Positions 18,647 to 28,669 of a DNA stretch of 64,000 nucleotides are shown here, piece by piece. Where the stretch lies: the NCBI RefSeq assembly GCF_023051145.1, contig NZ_JALKFS010000005.1, positions 3,861,733 to 3,925,732 on the forward strand. The letters run 5' to 3'. Source of the stretch: Williamsia sp. DF01-3. GTDB lineage: Bacteria; Actinomycetota; Actinomycetes; Mycobacteriales; Mycobacteriaceae. Numbering within the stretch: position 1 is the stretch's first letter; each line of letters starts with the position of its first letter. The notes beneath the pieces are model-generated. The model saw only the letters and a list, made by a program, of their open reading frames with translations, had not been told where the DNA came from and did no database searches. The translations under genes and the position numbers were made by a program.

Positions 18647-19645
18647 TCACTCGGGCTTGGTCCGTCGGCCAAGCAGTTGATAGATGGCCTCGGTGACCGT
18701 GAGGCCTTCGTGGCAGACCTGGTGAACCGCTTCGGTCAAAGGCATGTCCACACCGTGTTTCTCGGCCAGGGCCCGAACCGACGTGCACGACTTCACACCC
18801 TCGGCGACCTGACCGTTGGTGGCTTCTTGAGCCTCTGCCAGTGTCTTGCCCTCCCCCAGCCTGCTGCCGAATGTGCGATTGCGCGACAGCGGCGAGGAGC
18901 ATGTGGCGACGAGATCACCGACCCCGGCCAGCCCGGCCAGTGTTTCGGGTCTCGCCCCCAGCGCGACCCCCAAGCGGATCGTCTCGGCCAGACCGCGAGT
19001 GATGATGGATGCCAGGGTGTTCTCCCCGAGTCCGACACCGGACGCCATCCCACATGCGAGTGCGATGACGTTCTTGACCGCGCCCCCGATCTCGCAGCCG
19101 ACCACATCCGTGTTGGTGTACGGCCGAAAATATCTCGTACTGCACGCCTTCTGGATGTCGCGCGCCCGGGACTCGTCCTCACACGCGACCACGGTCGCGG
19201 CGGGTTGGCCGACTGCGATCTCGCCGGCGAGATTGGGCCCCGACAGCACCGCGACGCGATCTGAGGCGGCGCCGGTCACCTCTGCGATCACTTCGCTCAT
19301 CCGCAGCAGCGTCCCGGTTTCCACGCCTTTGGACAACGACATCAGGGTTGCGGTGTCAGCGAGGTGCGGCAGCCAGGTCTGCATACTTGCGCGCAGCGAC
19401 TGGGAGGGCACGGCACAGACCACCAAGTCGGCACCCCCGAGAACCTCGGCGAGGTCGGCGCTGGCGCGCAAACCCTCGGGCAGAGGTACCTGTGGCAGGT
19501 AGTCGGGGTTGGTGTGGGTGCGGTTGATGGCGTCCGCCAGTTCGGGCCTCCTCGACCACAAGACCGTCGGGGTGCCCGCGTCGACCAACACCTTGGCCAT
19601 CGCAGTGCCCCACGAACCCGAGCCCATCACGACCGCCTGCATCAC
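18647..19645 (-). CDS. gpsA: Glycerol-3-phosphate dehydrogenase [NAD(P)+]
   Basis: 332 residues. The dinucleotide loop is GSGSWGTA (8-15) and the catalytic Lys lies in [15 protein letters not shown] (K191). [17 protein letters not shown] and GQVAEGVKS complete the family pattern. It reduces dihydroxyacetone phosphate to sn-glycerol-3-phosphate for phospholipids. It converges on the DUF3515 gene with only 10 bases between; in mycobacteria a D-Ala-D-Ala ligase gene lies in that gap. Confidence 0.94.
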   Translation of the reverse strand: MMQAVVMGSGSWGTAMAKVLVDAGTPTVLWSRRPELADAINRTHTNPDYLPQVPLPEGLRASADLAEVLGGADLVVCAVPSQSLRASMQTWLPHLADTATLMSLSKGVETGTLLRMSEVIAEVTGAASDRVAVLSGPNLAGEIAVGQPAATVVACEDESRARDIQKACSTRYFRPYTNTDVVGCEIGGAVKNVIALACGMASGVGLGENTLASIITRGLAETIRLGVALGARPETLAGLAGVGDLVATCSSPLSRNRTFGSRLGEGKTLAEAQEATNGQVAEGVKSCTSVRALAEKHGVDMPLTEAVHQVCHEGLTVTEAIYQLLGRRTKPE

Positions 19646-19798
19646 GCCACCACCTTTTCCATCGTTCTCTGCCGTCCGAGTGTGTCGGCATCCGCTGCCC
19701 GGACCGACCCGATTCTCTCGAACGGTCCAAGACTAGAGGCCACGGAGGTGGTGGGGTGCCTTTTCCCCTCGCGACCACCGGCGACCATGATGGAGGTC

Positions 19799-20473
19799 AT
19801 GGATACGCGATCGATCGCAGTCGTCATCGCGGTCAAAGAGCTGAGCGCAGCCAAGACACGGCTGTCGCCGGGCGTCGACGGCAACGCCCGACGCCAACTG
19901 GTGCTGGCCATGCTGACCGACACCCTCGCAGCGGTGCGAGCCGCGGGACTCGATCAGGTGGTGGTGGTCAGTCCCGACACATCGGTTGCCGAGGCCGCGC
20001 AGGCGAGTGGCGCTCGCACTGTGGTGGACCGCGGCGACGTGCTCAACGGCGATGTTCTCAACGCGGCGTTCGCGATCGGCATCGACCACGCTCTGTTGTT
20101 GTGGCCGGGCAGCCGAATCATGGTGCTGCAGGCCGATCTCCCCGCGGTGAGGCCCGAGTCGCTCACGGCCGCCATCGATCGGTCCTCGGATCTGGAGCGG
20201 GCCTTCATCGCCGACCATTCGGGCACCGGTACCACCGCACTGTTCCTGAACGCAGCCGATCTCAGCGCCGCCGACACCCTTCGGTTCGGGGCCCACTCGG
20301 CCCGAGAGCATCGTCGCCGGGGTGCGGTCGAACTCACCGAGGACTCCGGTCGCTGGCCGGACCTGAGGATCGACGTCGACACCGTCGAGGATTTGCTGAC
20401 CGCACGGCGCCTTGGCCTGGGAACTTCCACCAGTGCCGTTCTCGAACGCTTGCAGTTGGATGAACAAACCTGA
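19799..20473 (+). CDS. cofC: CofC/FbiD guanylyltransferase for coenzyme F420
   Basis: 224 residues from the ATG at 19799; GGAGGTC immediately precedes it and another ATG lies at 19787. The nucleotidyltransferase N-terminus ([16 protein letters not shown]), [12 protein letters not shown] with the metal-binding Asp, and the Gly/Thr-rich [10 protein letters not shown] fit CofC/FbiD. The enzyme couples GTP to phosphoenolpyruvate or 2-phospholactate in F420 synthesis. It lies upstream of ppk1 and mutT1 as in mycobacteria (Rv2983-Rv2985). Confidence 0.87.
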   Translation: MDTRSIAVVIAVKELSAAKTRLSPGVDGNARRQLVLAMLTDTLAAVRAAGLDQVVVVSPDTSVAEAAQASGARTVVDRGDVLNGDVLNAAFAIGIDHALLLWPGSRIMVLQADLPAVRPESLTAAIDRSSDLERAFIADHSGTGTTALFLNAADLSAADTLRFGAHSAREHRRRGAVELTEDSGRWPDLRIDVDTVEDLLTARRLGLGTSTSAVLERLQLDEQT

Positions 20474-20516
20474 TCTCCCGGTGTCGGGGCCCCGACAGAT
20501 AGGCCATGATGGTCTG

Positions 20517-22721
20517 GTGAGCACAGCCGAATCAACGACCCCCGCTCCCCGGCCGCGATCGTCGATGCCGGCCGCCCCGCCGGCAGCCACCGCCGCCCCC
20601 ACCGCCACAGCGGACCTTCCCGAAGACCGTTACCTGAACCGGGAACTGAGTTGGCTCGACTTCAACGCCCGGGTTCTGGCGCTGGCAGAAGACACCTCGC
20701 TGCCGTTGCTCGAAAGGGCAAAGTTCTTGGCCATCTTCGCCTCGAACCTCGACGAGTTCTTCATGGTGCGTGTCGCCGGGCTCAAGCGCAGACACGAAAC
20801 CGGCCTGTCGGTACGGTCGGCCGACGGACTGTCGCCGCGCGAGCAGCTGGCACTCATCGCACAGCGCACACAGGTGCTGGCCGAACGCCACGCCCGGGTG
20901 TTCCTCGACTCGGTCCGCAAGGCCCTGGCAGACAACAACATTCACGTCATCACCTGGGACCAGTTGACCGACGACGAGCGCCGCCGGATGGCCGCGTACT
21001 TCCATGAAGAGGTGTTCCCGGTTCTGACCCCGCTCGCGGTCGACCCGGCGCACCCGTTCCCGTACATCTCCGGCCTGAGCCTCAATCTGGCGGTGACCGT
21101 CAAAGACGTCGCCGAAGGCGGCGAACATTTCGCACGCGTGAAGGTGCCCGACAACGTCGACCGCTTCGTTCAGGTCGATCGGTTCATGCCGCCGGAATTT
21201 CGGCAGAACTACGCGAAAACCGCCGATACCCCGGCGAAAACGGTTCTGCTGCCGCTGGAATATCTGATCGCAGCCCACCTCGATCAGCTGTTCCCCGGGA
21301 TGGAGATCGTCGAGCACCACGCTTTCCGCATCACCCGCAACGCGGATTTCGAGGTGGAGGAAGACCGCGACGAGGATCTCCTGCAGGCACTCGAACGAGA
21401 ACTGGCGCGGCGACGTTTCGGTTCACCGGTCCGGCTCGAGGTCGCCGACGACATGACCGAGCACATGCTGGAACTGTTGCTGCGTGAGCTCGACGTCGAC
21501 CCGGCAGACGTCATCGAGGTCCCCGGGCTGCTCGACCTGTCAAGTCTGTTCCAGGTGGCCGCCGTGGACCGTCCGGCTCTCAAGGATCCGCCGTTCGTCC
21601 CGGCCACCCACCCGGCTTTCGGTGAGCGCGAGACACCCAAGAGCATTTTCTCGACCCTGCGTGACGGCGACGTCCTGGTCCATCATCCGTACGACTCGTT
21701 CTCCACGAGTGTGCAGCGGTTCCTCGAGCAAGCCGCGGCAGATCCCCAGGTGCTGGCGATCAAGCAGACGCTGTACCGCACCTCGGGCGACTCCCCGATC
21801 GTGAACGCATTGATCGACGCTGCCGAGGCCGGCAAACAGGTTGTCGCGCTTGTGGAGATCAAGGCCCGCTTCGACGAGCAGGCCAACATCAAATGGGCCC
21901 GACAACTCGAGCAGGCCGGCGTCCACGTCGTCTACGGACTCGTCGGACTCAAGACACACTGCAAGACTTGTCTTGTCGTGCGCCGTGAAGGATCCACCAT
22001 CCGCCGGTACTGCCACATCGGAACGGGTAACTACAATCCGAAAACCGCGCGGCTCTACGAAGACGTGGGCCTGTTCACCGCGGCCCCGGACATCGGTGCC
22101 GACCTGACCGATCTGTTCAACACCCTCACCGGCTACTCACGGAAGGTGGCGTACCGCAACCTGTTGGTCGCCCCGCACGGAGTGCGGGCGGGCATCATCG
22201 ACCGGATCCTCGCAGAGAGTGAACGGCGTCAGGCCGGCCACACCGATGCTCGTATCCGGTTGAAGATGAATGCTCTGGTTGATGAACAGGTCATCGACGC
22301 CCTGTACCGGGCGTCGCAGGCCGGCGTTCCTGTCGAGGTCGTGGTGCGCGGGATCTGCGCGCTCCGGCCGGGCGTTCCGGGTATGAGCGACAACATCACC
22401 GTCCGCTCGATACTCGGACAGTTCCTGGAGCACTCACGTGTTCTGCATTTCCAGTCCCTCGACGAGTTCTGGATCGGCAGCGCCGACATGATGCACCGTA
22501 ATCTCGACCGCCGCGTGGAAGTGATGGCGCAGGTGCGCGATCCACGACTGACCCGCGAACTCGACGACGTCTTCAATTCGGCGATGGACCCGACCACCCG
22601 CAGTTGGGTGCTCGGCGAGGACGGCGGCTGGACGGCGTCGCCTGCCGCAGGTGAAGAGGTACGTGATCATCAGCGCCAGATGATGCGTCGCAACCGTAGC
22701 CGGGCCGACCTGATCCAGTGA
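20517..22721 (+). CDS. ppk1: Polyphosphate kinase 1
   Basis: 734 residues from the GTG at 20517, chosen because it begins a typical Pro/Ala-rich leader; an ATG farther upstream would overlap cofC. PPK1 domains are in order: N domain ([18 protein letters not shown]), head domain, and two phospholipase-D-like catalytic domains. The autophosphorylated His is in [10 protein letters not shown] (about 500). It polymerises the gamma-phosphate of ATP to polyphosphate reversibly. The stop overlaps mutT1 as GTGA. Confidence 0.95.
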   Translation: MSTAESTTPAPRPRSSMPAAPPAATAAPTATADLPEDRYLNRELSWLDFNARVLALAEDTSLPLLERAKFLAIFASNLDEFFMVRVAGLKRRHETGLSVRSADGLSPREQLALIAQRTQVLAERHARVFLDSVRKALADNNIHVITWDQLTDDERRRMAAYFHEEVFPVLTPLAVDPAHPFPYISGLSLNLAVTVKDVAEGGEHFARVKVPDNVDRFVQVDRFMPPEFRQNYAKTADTPAKTVLLPLEYLIAAHLDQLFPGMEIVEHHAFRITRNADFEVEEDRDEDLLQALERELARRRFGSPVRLEVADDMTEHMLELLLRELDVDPADVIEVPGLLDLSSLFQVAAVDRPALKDPPFVPATHPAFGERETPKSIFSTLRDGDVLVHHPYDSFSTSVQRFLEQAAADPQVLAIKQTLYRTSGDSPIVNALIDAAEAGKQVVALVEIKARFDEQANIKWARQLEQAGVHVVYGLVGLKTHCKTCLVVRREGSTIRRYCHIGTGNYNPKTARLYEDVGLFTAAPDIGADLTDLFNTLTGYSRKVAYRNLLVAPHGVRAGIIDRILAESERRQAGHTDARIRLKMNALVDEQVIDALYRASQAGVPVEVVVRGICALRPGVPGMSDNITVRSILGQFLEHSRVLHFQSLDEFWIGSADMMHRNLDRRVEVMAQVRDPRLTRELDDVFNSAMDPTTRSWVLGEDGGWTASPAAGEEVRDHQRQMMRRNRSRADLIQ

Positions 22722-23641
22722 GTAAAGCGGCAGACGGCAAGAACACTGTTGTCTATGCGGCCGGCGGAGTCGTGTGGCGCGAGAACTCCGCCGGTGACGT
22801 CGAAGTCGTGATCGTCCACCGCCCGCGGTACGACGACTGGACGCTGCCCAAGGGCAAGGTCGAGTCGGGCGAGACATTGATCAGCACCGCGGTACGGGAG
22901 ATCAAAGAAGAAACCGGTTACGACGTCCGGCTGGTACGGCACCTACGCATGGTCAGCTACGACCTACGTGGACCCGGTCGCAAGCACGTGCACTACTGGT
23001 CCGCCGAAGCGGTCGGTGGCAGCTTTACACCCAACCACGAGGTTGACGAAATACGTTGGCTGCCAATCGAATCAGCGGCCGAGCAACTTTCCTTCCGGCT
23101 GGACCAGAAGGTCTTGGCAACTTTCGGGCAGCTACCCGCACGACTCGACACGGTCCTACTGGTGCGTCACGCCAAGGCGGGCCGCAAATCTCGGTACCAC
23201 GGCGATGACCGTCTGCGGCCGTTGGAGAAGGTCGGCCGAACCCAGTCCGAGGCGTTGCTCGGTCAGTTACTCGCGTTCGGGCCCACGCATGTGCACTCCG
23301 CTGACCGCGTTCGGTGCGAGCAGACAGTGGCACCGCTTGCTGATGAGCTGGGTGTGTCGATCATCAGCGAACCCAGCCTGGCCGAGGAAGCATTCAACGA
23401 CGATCCCAAGCCGGGGCGGCGGCGGATCCGAGAGATCGGTTGCGAGAGCGGGATCCATGTCGTGTGCAGCCAAGGCAAGGTCATCCCGCCGCTGATGAAG
23501 TGGTGGTCGGCGCACGACGGTGTGAAGCTGCCGCCCGCACGAAACCGTAAGGCGAGCGTGTGGGTGCTTTCTTTGTTGGACGGCAAATTGGTTGCTGCCA
23601 ACCACATCGACAGCCCACTGCCCGGCAGCCCCGGCACCTGA
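22718..23641 (+). CDS. mutT1: MutT1: Nudix hydrolase fused to histidine phosphatase
   Basis: 307 residues. The Nudix box [20 protein letters not shown] begins at about 46, and a second domain starts with LLVRHAKAG (about 148-156), the RHG-like active site of histidine phosphatases. This fusion is known in mycobacterial MutT1, which degrades 8-oxo-dGTP and diadenosine polyphosphates. The GTG start overlaps the ppk1 stop. The tail ends before a strong bidirectional terminator. Confidence 0.93.
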   Translation: MSKAADGKNTVVYAAGGVVWRENSAGDVEVVIVHRPRYDDWTLPKGKVESGETLISTAVREIKEETGYDVRLVRHLRMVSYDLRGPGRKHVHYWSAEAVGGSFTPNHEVDEIRWLPIESAAEQLSFRLDQKVLATFGQLPARLDTVLLVRHAKAGRKSRYHGDDRLRPLEKVGRTQSEALLGQLLAFGPTHVHSADRVRCEQTVAPLADELGVSIISEPSLAEEAFNDDPKPGRRRIREIGCESGIHVVCSQGKVIPPLMKWWSAHDGVKLPPARNRKASVWVLSLLDGKLVAANHIDSPLPGSPGT

Positions 23642-23691
23642 TCTCGGGACGTCCCACCTTGCCCTAGCGCGCAGGGGTGGCCACAACACAA

Positions 23692-23730
23692 AACAAACCC
23701 CGGCGGAGGGAAGGTCCGCCGGGGTTTGTT
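23692..23730. terminator. Bidirectional intrinsic terminator between mutT1 and hupB
   Basis: Perfect 16-bp inverted repeat (23692-23707 and 23715-23730) with a 7-base loop. The stem is GC-rich at the loop end and has AACAAA/TTTGTT at its base, so it can terminate converging transcripts in both directions. Confidence 0.88.
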
Positions 23731-23749
23731 CGGTCTGGTGCTGGTCTGG

Positions 23750-24406
23750 CTACTTGCTTGTGCGCTTTGCAGCGGTCTTCTTGGCCGGAGCCTTCTTGGC
23801 AGCGGTCTTCTTGGCCGGTGCTGCCGTGGTCTTCTTGGCAGCGGTCTTCTTGGCCGGTGCTGCCGTGGTCTTCTTCGCGGCGGTCTTCTTGGCCGGTGCT
23901 GCCGTGGTCTTCTTCGCGGCGGTCTTCTTGGCCGGTGCTGCCGTGGTCTTCTTGGCAGCGGTCTTCTTGGCCGGTGCTGCCGTGGTCTTCTTCGCGGCGG
24001 TCTTCTTGGCCGGAGTGGCCGCCTTCTTGGCCGGAGCCGCCTTCTTGGCGGCGGTCTTCTTGGCCGGTGCACTGCTCGAAGCAGTTGCACTGCCCCGCTT
24101 GACTGCTGGTCCCGACGCGCTCAGCTTCTGCTTGCCGGAGACCACCAACTTGAACTGGGCGCCCGGACGGAATGCCGGAACCCAAGTCGGACGGACCTTG
24201 ACTGTTTCACCGGTGCGGGGGTTGCGGGCAACCCGTGCAGCGCGGCGACGCTTTTCGAAAACACCAAAGCCGGTGATCGTGACGCTTTCGCCTTTGTTCA
24301 CAGCGCGAACGATCGTATCGACGATGTGCTCAACGGCATCTGTAGCCGTCCGGCGATCGGTCCCCAACTTCTTTGTCAGTTCCTCGATGAGCTCTGCCTT
24401 GTTCAT
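23750..24406 (-). CDS. hupB: Nucleoid protein HupB (HU with Lys/Ala/Pro tail)
   Basis: 218 residues from the ATG at 24406 with GGAGG 8 bases upstream. Residues 1-90 are a normal HU domain ([30 protein letters not shown]). The tail of about 110 residues repeats [13 protein letters not shown], like the histone-H1-like tail of mycobacterial HupB, which binds and compacts DNA and is a target of acetylation. The tail is encoded by 39-bp tandem repeats (see the repeat entry), so its length may vary between strains. Confidence 0.95.
   Translation of the reverse strand: MNKAELIEELTKKLGTDRRTATDAVEHIVDTIVRAVNKGESVTITGFGVFEKRRRAARVARNPRTGETVKVRPTWVPAFRPGAQFKLVVSGKQKLSASGPAVKRGSATASSSAPAKKTAAKKAAPAKKAATPAKKTAAKKTTAAPAKKTAAKKTTAAPAKKTAAKKTTAAPAKKTAAKKTTAAPAKKTAAKKTTAAPAKKTAAKKAPAKKTAAKRTSK
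23813..24007 (-). repeat. Five tandem 39-bp repeats coding the HupB tail
   Basis: Units starting at 23813, 23852, 23891, 23930 and 23969 share GGCCGGTGCTGCCGTGG and differ mainly at synonymous positions (cttggcagcg versus cttcgcggcg). Each codes 13 residues, so slippage would add or remove whole units in frame. Further degenerate units extend both ways. Confidence 0.88.
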
Positions 24407-24428
24407 GGATTCAACCTCCGCAAACTGT

Positions 24429-24445
24429 TGGCCCACTTTGGGCCA
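24429..24445. promoter_or_regulatory. Small perfect palindrome in the hupB 5' region
   Basis: TGGCCCA, a 3-base loop and TGGGCCA lie 23-39 bases before the hupB start. It could be an operator or an mRNA hairpin in the leader; nothing else in the sequence decides between these. Confidence 0.3.
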
Positions 24446-24553
24446 GCTACAGGACACGGTAAACGTCAAATGGCAAAACGTCCACGATCCACGCCAAATT
24501 CACCCGGCGTGGCGAAAGGTTTGTCCTCTAACAGGTTACGTCAGAGGCCGGCT

Positions 24554-25162
24554 TCAGGCTCCCGAGGGAGGGACCGGCAGGGTTTTCGGTTTCCATACGG
24601 GCCTTAACTTTTCATACGCAGAAATGGCTTCGACCTGCCGCAATGTCAGTCCGATGTCGTCCAGACCCTCCATCAGACGCCACCTTGTGTACTCATCAAT
24701 TGCAAAGCGCACCACTAGGTCCCCGGCGGTGACGGTCTGATCTTCAAGGCTCACCGTCAATTCCAGTCCCGGCTGCTCTTCGAGCCGTTTCCAGAGCAGT
24801 TCGACGTCCGACTGCTCCACCTGGGCGGCCACCAAACCCGCTTTTCCGGCGTTTCCGCGGAAGATATCGGCGAATCTCGACGAGATGACAACCCGAAATC
24901 CGAAGTCGGATAACGCCCAGACGGCGTGCTCGCGCGACGACCCGGTGCCGAAGTCGGGCCCGGCCACGAGCACCGAGCCGCGGTTGTACGGCTCGGTGTT
25001 GAGGACAAAATCGGGGTCGTTGCGCCACGCGGCGAACAAACCGTCCTCAAAGCCCGTGCGAGTCACCCGCTTCAGGTAGACCGCCGGGATGATCTGATCG
25101 GTGTCGACGTTGCCCCTGCGCATCGGGACGCCGATGCCGGTGTGCGTGGTGATCGGTTCCAT
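24554..25162 (-). CDS. leuD: 3-isopropylmalate dehydratase small subunit
   Basis: 202 residues, the usual LeuD size. [15 protein letters not shown] near the N-terminus and [17 protein letters not shown] at about 68-84 are the swivelling-domain signatures. With LeuC it isomerises 2-isopropylmalate to 3-isopropylmalate in leucine synthesis. It lies 30 bases downstream of leuC on the same strand. The C-terminal [14 protein letters not shown] is typical of actinobacterial LeuD. Confidence 0.94.
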   Translation of the reverse strand: MEPITTHTGIGVPMRRGNVDTDQIIPAVYLKRVTRTGFEDGLFAAWRNDPDFVLNTEPYNRGSVLVAGPDFGTGSSREHAVWALSDFGFRVVISSRFADIFRGNAGKAGLVAAQVEQSDVELLWKRLEEQPGLELTVSLEDQTVTAGDLVVRFAIDEYTRWRLMEGLDDIGLTLRQVEAISAYEKLRPVWKPKTLPVPPSGA

Positions 25163-25192
25163 CGTCTGTTCTTTCTTTTCGGCCTGTGAGAT

Positions 25193-26641
25193 TTATCGGA
25201 CGGGATCGGGCAGATCCGTGGGCGCAGAAAGCCGACCTCGGATGGCGGTGGCCGCCGCCACCGCCGGTGAGACCAGGTGGGTTCGGCCGCCCTTGCCCTG
25301 TCGCCCTTCGAAATTCCGGTTCGATGTGGACGCACACCGTTCCCCTGGCGCCAGCTGGTCCGGGTTCATCCCCAGACACATCGAGCACCCCGCCTGTCGC
25401 CACTGTGCGCCTGCGGCATCGAATATCTCACCGAGGCCCTCCTGCTCGGCCTGCAGCCGCACACGGGTGGACCCGGGAACGATCAGCATGCGCATCCCGT
25501 CGGCGATCGTGCGACCGTCGAGGATCTCGGCCACCGCACGTAGGTCCTCGATGCGCCCGTTGGTGCACGATCCGACGAAGACGGTGTCCACCTCCACATC
25601 ACGCAGTGGGGTTCCGGGCTTCAAATCCATGTACTCGAGCGCCTTCTGCGCCGAGGCGGCCAGCCCCTCGTCGGTCATCTCGGCCGGGTCCGGCACCGTG
25701 GCACCAAGAGGCGCGCCCTGGCCGGGGTTGGTCCCCCAGGTGACGAACGGCGTCAGCGACGCCGCGTCGATGTGCACCTCGGCATCGAAGACAGCGTCCG
25801 GATCGGTACGCAATTGTCGCCAATTCTCCACCGCCGCGTCCCAATCGGCACCCTGCGGGGCGTGCGGACGGCCCTTGATGAACTCGAAGGTGATGTCGTC
25901 GGGAGCGATCAGACCCGCGCGTGCGCCGGCCTCAATCGACATGTTGCACACGGTCATCCGTGCCTCCATCGACAGCTTCTCGATCGCCGATCCGCGGTAC
26001 TCGAGGACGTAGCCCTGTCCTCCGCCGGTGCCGATCTTTGCAATGATCGCCAAGATCAGGTCTTTGCTCGTCACGCCGGGCGGCAGCTCGCCGTCGACGG
26101 TGATCGCCATTGTCTTGAAGGGGCGCAACGACAAAGTCTGAGTGGCCATGACGTGTTCGACCTCGGAGGTGCCGATGCCCATAGCGATCGCACCGAAGGC
26201 GCCGTGGGTCGAGGTGTGGCTGTCGCCGCAGACCACTGTCATACCGGGCAGGGTGAGTCCGAGCTGTGGACCGATGATGTGGACGATGCCCTGTTCGGCG
26301 TCGCCCATCGAATGCAGTCGGATACCGAACTCTTCGCAGTTGCGGCGAAGGGTGTCCACCTGCAATCGCGAGATGGGGTCGGCGATGACCTTGTCGATGT
26401 CGACCGTCGGGACGTTGTGGTCCTCGGTCGCGATCGTGAGGTCGGGCCTGCGCACCGGACGGTTCGCCAGGCGGAGCCCATCGAATGCCTGCGGACTGGT
26501 CACCTCGTGCACGAGATGTAGATCGATGTAGATCAAGTCGGGGTTGCGCGAGGATCCTTCTCCCTCACCGCGGACCACAACATGCTCTTCCCAGACCTTT
26601 TCGGCCAGGGTCATCGGACGGTCGGTCACCACAATCACCAC
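25193..26641 (-). CDS. leuC: 3-isopropylmalate dehydratase large subunit
   Basis: 482 residues. The [4Fe-4S] cysteines are in GSCTNGR (C359) and CSMCLGMN (C419, C422), and [14 protein letters not shown] is a further signature. The catalysed step is the 2- to 3-isopropylmalate isomerisation. The called start is a GTG at 26641; an ATG at 26614 ([11 protein letters not shown]) is closer to family N-termini and may be the real one. The gene is divergent from an IclR regulator, with a palindrome in the gap. Confidence 0.94.
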   Translation of the reverse strand: MVIVVTDRPMTLAEKVWEEHVVVRGEGEGSSRNPDLIYIDLHLVHEVTSPQAFDGLRLANRPVRRPDLTIATEDHNVPTVDIDKVIADPISRLQVDTLRRNCEEFGIRLHSMGDAEQGIVHIIGPQLGLTLPGMTVVCGDSHTSTHGAFGAIAMGIGTSEVEHVMATQTLSLRPFKTMAITVDGELPPGVTSKDLILAIIAKIGTGGGQGYVLEYRGSAIEKLSMEARMTVCNMSIEAGARAGLIAPDDITFEFIKGRPHAPQGADWDAAVENWRQLRTDPDAVFDAEVHIDAASLTPFVTWGTNPGQGAPLGATVPDPAEMTDEGLAASAQKALEYMDLKPGTPLRDVEVDTVFVGSCTNGRIEDLRAVAEILDGRTIADGMRMLIVPGSTRVRLQAEQEGLGEIFDAAGAQWRQAGCSMCLGMNPDQLAPGERCASTSNRNFEGRQGKGGRTHLVSPAVAAATAIRGRLSAPTDLPDPVR

Positions 26642-26670
26642 TTTTCTGTCTTACCGAGTTGGGGCTGGCA

Positions 26671-26685
26671 TCTCAGTATGCGAGA
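26671..26685. promoter_or_regulatory. Candidate IclR operator between leuC and iclR
   Basis: TCTCAGTATGCGAGA is an imperfect palindrome with TCTC/GAGA ends in the divergent gap, 30-odd bases from the leuC start and 16 from iclR. Regulators of this type in other actinobacteria bind between themselves and leuCD. The TAGTAT box at 26689-26694, 6 bases before the GTG, is a probable -10 element for a leaderless iclR transcript. Confidence 0.45.
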
Positions 26686-26700
26686 GCATAGTATCGGCTT

Positions 26701-27420
26701 GTGAGAAATGATACCGCATCGGCCACCTCCAGTGGCATCGGTGTTCTGGACAAATCCGTTGCAGTTCTGCACGCCGTCGCCGAGGGCCCGTGCAATCTGG
26801 GAGAGCTCTGTTCACGCACCGGCCTGCCCCGCGCCACCGCGCACCGATTGGCGGTCGGCCTGGAGACCCATCGACTGCTGGCACGCAACACATCCGGCTT
26901 GTGGTGCCCCGGTCCGGTCTTGGGCGAATTGGCGGCCGGAGCCACCGACACGGTCCGCGAGGCCGCAGCCCTGGTGCTGCCGAGGCTTCGCGAGATCACC
27001 GGGGAAAGTGTGCAGCTCTATCGCCGCGAAGGTGCCGACCGCATCTGTGTCGCGGCGATCGAACCGCCGTCGGGGCTTCGGGACACGGTCCCGGTTGGCG
27101 CGCGTCTGCCGATGAACGCCGGTTCCGGAGCGAAGGTCCTTCTTGCCTGGGCTGATCCGGCAACTGCGCGATTGTTGTTGGGAGAGAACGGGTTCAGCGA
27201 GCGAACATTGCTCGAGGTGCGACGGCGCGGCTGGGCACAGAGCGTCGGAGAACGCGAGCCCGGCGTCGCGAGTGTGTCCGCCCCGGTTCGCAGCCCAAGC
27301 GGTGAGGTGATCGCGGCGATCTCGGTATCCGGCCCCATCGACCGTATGGGCCGGCGTCCGGGATCGCGATGGGCCGCTGACCTGCTGGCTGCAGCCGATG
27401 CGATCAACAAGCGGCTGTAG
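26701..27420 (+). CDS. IclR family transcriptional regulator (NdgR-like)
   Basis: 239 residues from a GTG at 26701. The N-terminal winged helix-turn-helix (GVLDKSVAVLHAV, LCSRTGLPRATAHRL) occupies about 13-60, and the rest is the IclR effector domain. It is divergent from leuCD, the arrangement of NdgR/LtbR regulators that control leucine and other amino-acid genes in Streptomyces and Corynebacterium. Mycobacteria have the same arrangement (Rv2989). Target genes are inferred from position. Confidence 0.88.
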   Translation: MRNDTASATSSGIGVLDKSVAVLHAVAEGPCNLGELCSRTGLPRATAHRLAVGLETHRLLARNTSGLWCPGPVLGELAAGATDTVREAAALVLPRLREITGESVQLYRREGADRICVAAIEPPSGLRDTVPVGARLPMNAGSGAKVLLAWADPATARLLLGENGFSERTLLEVRRRGWAQSVGEREPGVASVSAPVRSPSGEVIAAISVSGPIDRMGRRPGSRWAADLLAAADAINKRL

Positions 27421-27508
27421 CACGGCATTAGTGTGTGAGAACACGTTTATCTGAGATGGAGATTGAGGGTCGTCGACCCATCACTCTCCCGCGGCGAGAG
27501 GGCACGGA

Positions 27509-28015
27509 GTGGGTACGAACGAGCGCGGCAAGATTGTCATGAGCGAGGACGAGATCTCGACGTTCATCGTCCAGAGCCGAACCGCGACACTGGCAACGGT
27601 GTCCGCTCAGGGCAGGCCGCACCTCGTCGCGATGTGGTACGCGGTGATCGACGGCGAGATCTGGTTCGAGACCAAGGCCAAGTCACAGAAGGCGGTGAAC
27701 GTGCGCCGCAACCCGATCTGCACCGTGATGATCGAAGACGGCCTGACCTACGACAAACTCCGCGGCGTTGCGATCGAAGGCACGGCATCGATCCACGACG
27801 ACCCCGACACCATCCTGAAGGTCGGGATCAGTGTGTGGGAACGGTACAACGGCCCGTACACCGAAGAGATGCGACCGTTCGTGGACCAGATGATGAACAA
27901 GCGCGTGGCGGTCCGGGTCTCACCCGACCGCGTCCGCAGCTGGGATCACCGCAAGCTGGGTATGCCCGAAATCCCGTTGGCCGGCAGCACAGCTGAGTTC
28001 CTGAACCAGCAATGA
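27509..28015 (+). CDS. PPOX-class flavin/F420-dependent enzyme
   Basis: 168 residues from the GTG at 27509, preceded by a GAGAGGG box. The pyridoxamine-phosphate-oxidase-like split barrel is visible: SRTATLATVSAQGRPHL, MWYAVIDGEIWFETKAKSQK and the C-terminal SWDHRKLGMP. The near relative in mycobacteria (Rv2991) shares the N-terminus MGT(N/K)..R..IVMSE, supporting this start. Members bind FMN or F420; which one is not evident. A link to the F420 gene cofC nearby is possible but unproven. Confidence 0.85.
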   Translation: MGTNERGKIVMSEDEISTFIVQSRTATLATVSAQGRPHLVAMWYAVIDGEIWFETKAKSQKAVNVRRNPICTVMIEDGLTYDKLRGVAIEGTASIHDDPDTILKVGISVWERYNGPYTEEMRPFVDQMMNKRVAVRVSPDRVRSWDHRKLGMPEIPLAGSTAEFLNQQ

Positions 28016-28043
28016 TCGCGTGCACCGACCGCGGAGTGTGTGA

Positions 28044-28256
28044 TCACTCGGCCAGGTGCGCGGCGATCTCGTCCAGGACCGGGTCACCGTCGGCTGCATT
28101 CTGGACCTGATCGCGCCACGACGACAATTTCGCATCCCTCGCATGGATGTCGTCCGCACTCTCGGTGGCGCTGGTTGTCGATGACGTCCCCGGCATGTCG
28201 GGTGATGATGATCCGATCCTCAGGTCGAGTTCGGCGAGCAGCTCGTTCTTGGTCAT
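28044..28256 (-). CDS. Small hypothetical protein
   Basis: 70 residues from an ATG with AGGA 9 bases upstream. The product is acidic and low in hydrophobics (MTKNELLAEL at the start, DEIAAHLAE at the end), so probably cytosolic. I do not recognise a family. It converges on the PPOX gene and diverges from the next small gene. Chance open frame remains possible in DNA of this composition. Confidence 0.4.
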   Translation of the reverse strand: MTKNELLAELDLRIGSSSPDMPGTSSTTSATESADDIHARDAKLSSWRDQVQNAADGDPVLDEIAAHLAE

Positions 28257-28400
28257 TGGGCAATCCTGCGTCAGCGACGTCGGTTTCTTCAACTCGCCGC
28301 CCGATCGACGGCATCAGAGACGCACACGCGGTGGATCCACTCAGCTGTCCGACGGCTTTTGTACGCTCATCGGGTTGACCCCGTACTCGAGGAGGTACCG

Positions 28401-28631
28401 ATGGTGCACTATCTGCGCCTCGTCTCGGACTCTGGTCGCGAGTTGAACTACCGGCTCCATCACGATGCCGATCCCGACTCGATCCAGACCTGGCTCGCCG
28501 AAGGCGTTCGAGCGCAAGCGTTCGTCAACGTGCCGATCGTGATGGACGGCCAGGTGGAGATCACCACGCTCGCCGTGCAACCGGGGCGCTGGGCGGCCTG
28601 GATGGTGTTCCACGTCGCCCAACCGCTCTGA
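28401..28631 (+). CDS. Small hypothetical protein
   Basis: 76 residues from the ATG at 28401, which follows a strong GAGGAGGT ribosome-binding site; this decides the start over an upstream in-frame one. MVHYLRLVSDSGRELNYRL begins it and WAAWMVFHVAQPL ends it. No signal peptide, and no family recognised. The next gene starts 38 bases later on the same strand, so they may be co-transcribed. Confidence 0.65.
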   Translation: MVHYLRLVSDSGRELNYRLHHDADPDSIQTWLAEGVRAQAFVNVPIVMDGQVEITTLAVQPGRWAAWMVFHVAQPL

Positions 28632-28669
28632 CGCGACCGCACCCGACAAGACACCTAGGAGACGCTGCC

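Noticed and set aside
23813-24060. Regular repeats that could suggest a CRISPR array
   Set aside because: The units are contiguous, coding, and in frame with hupB; no spacers and no cas genes.
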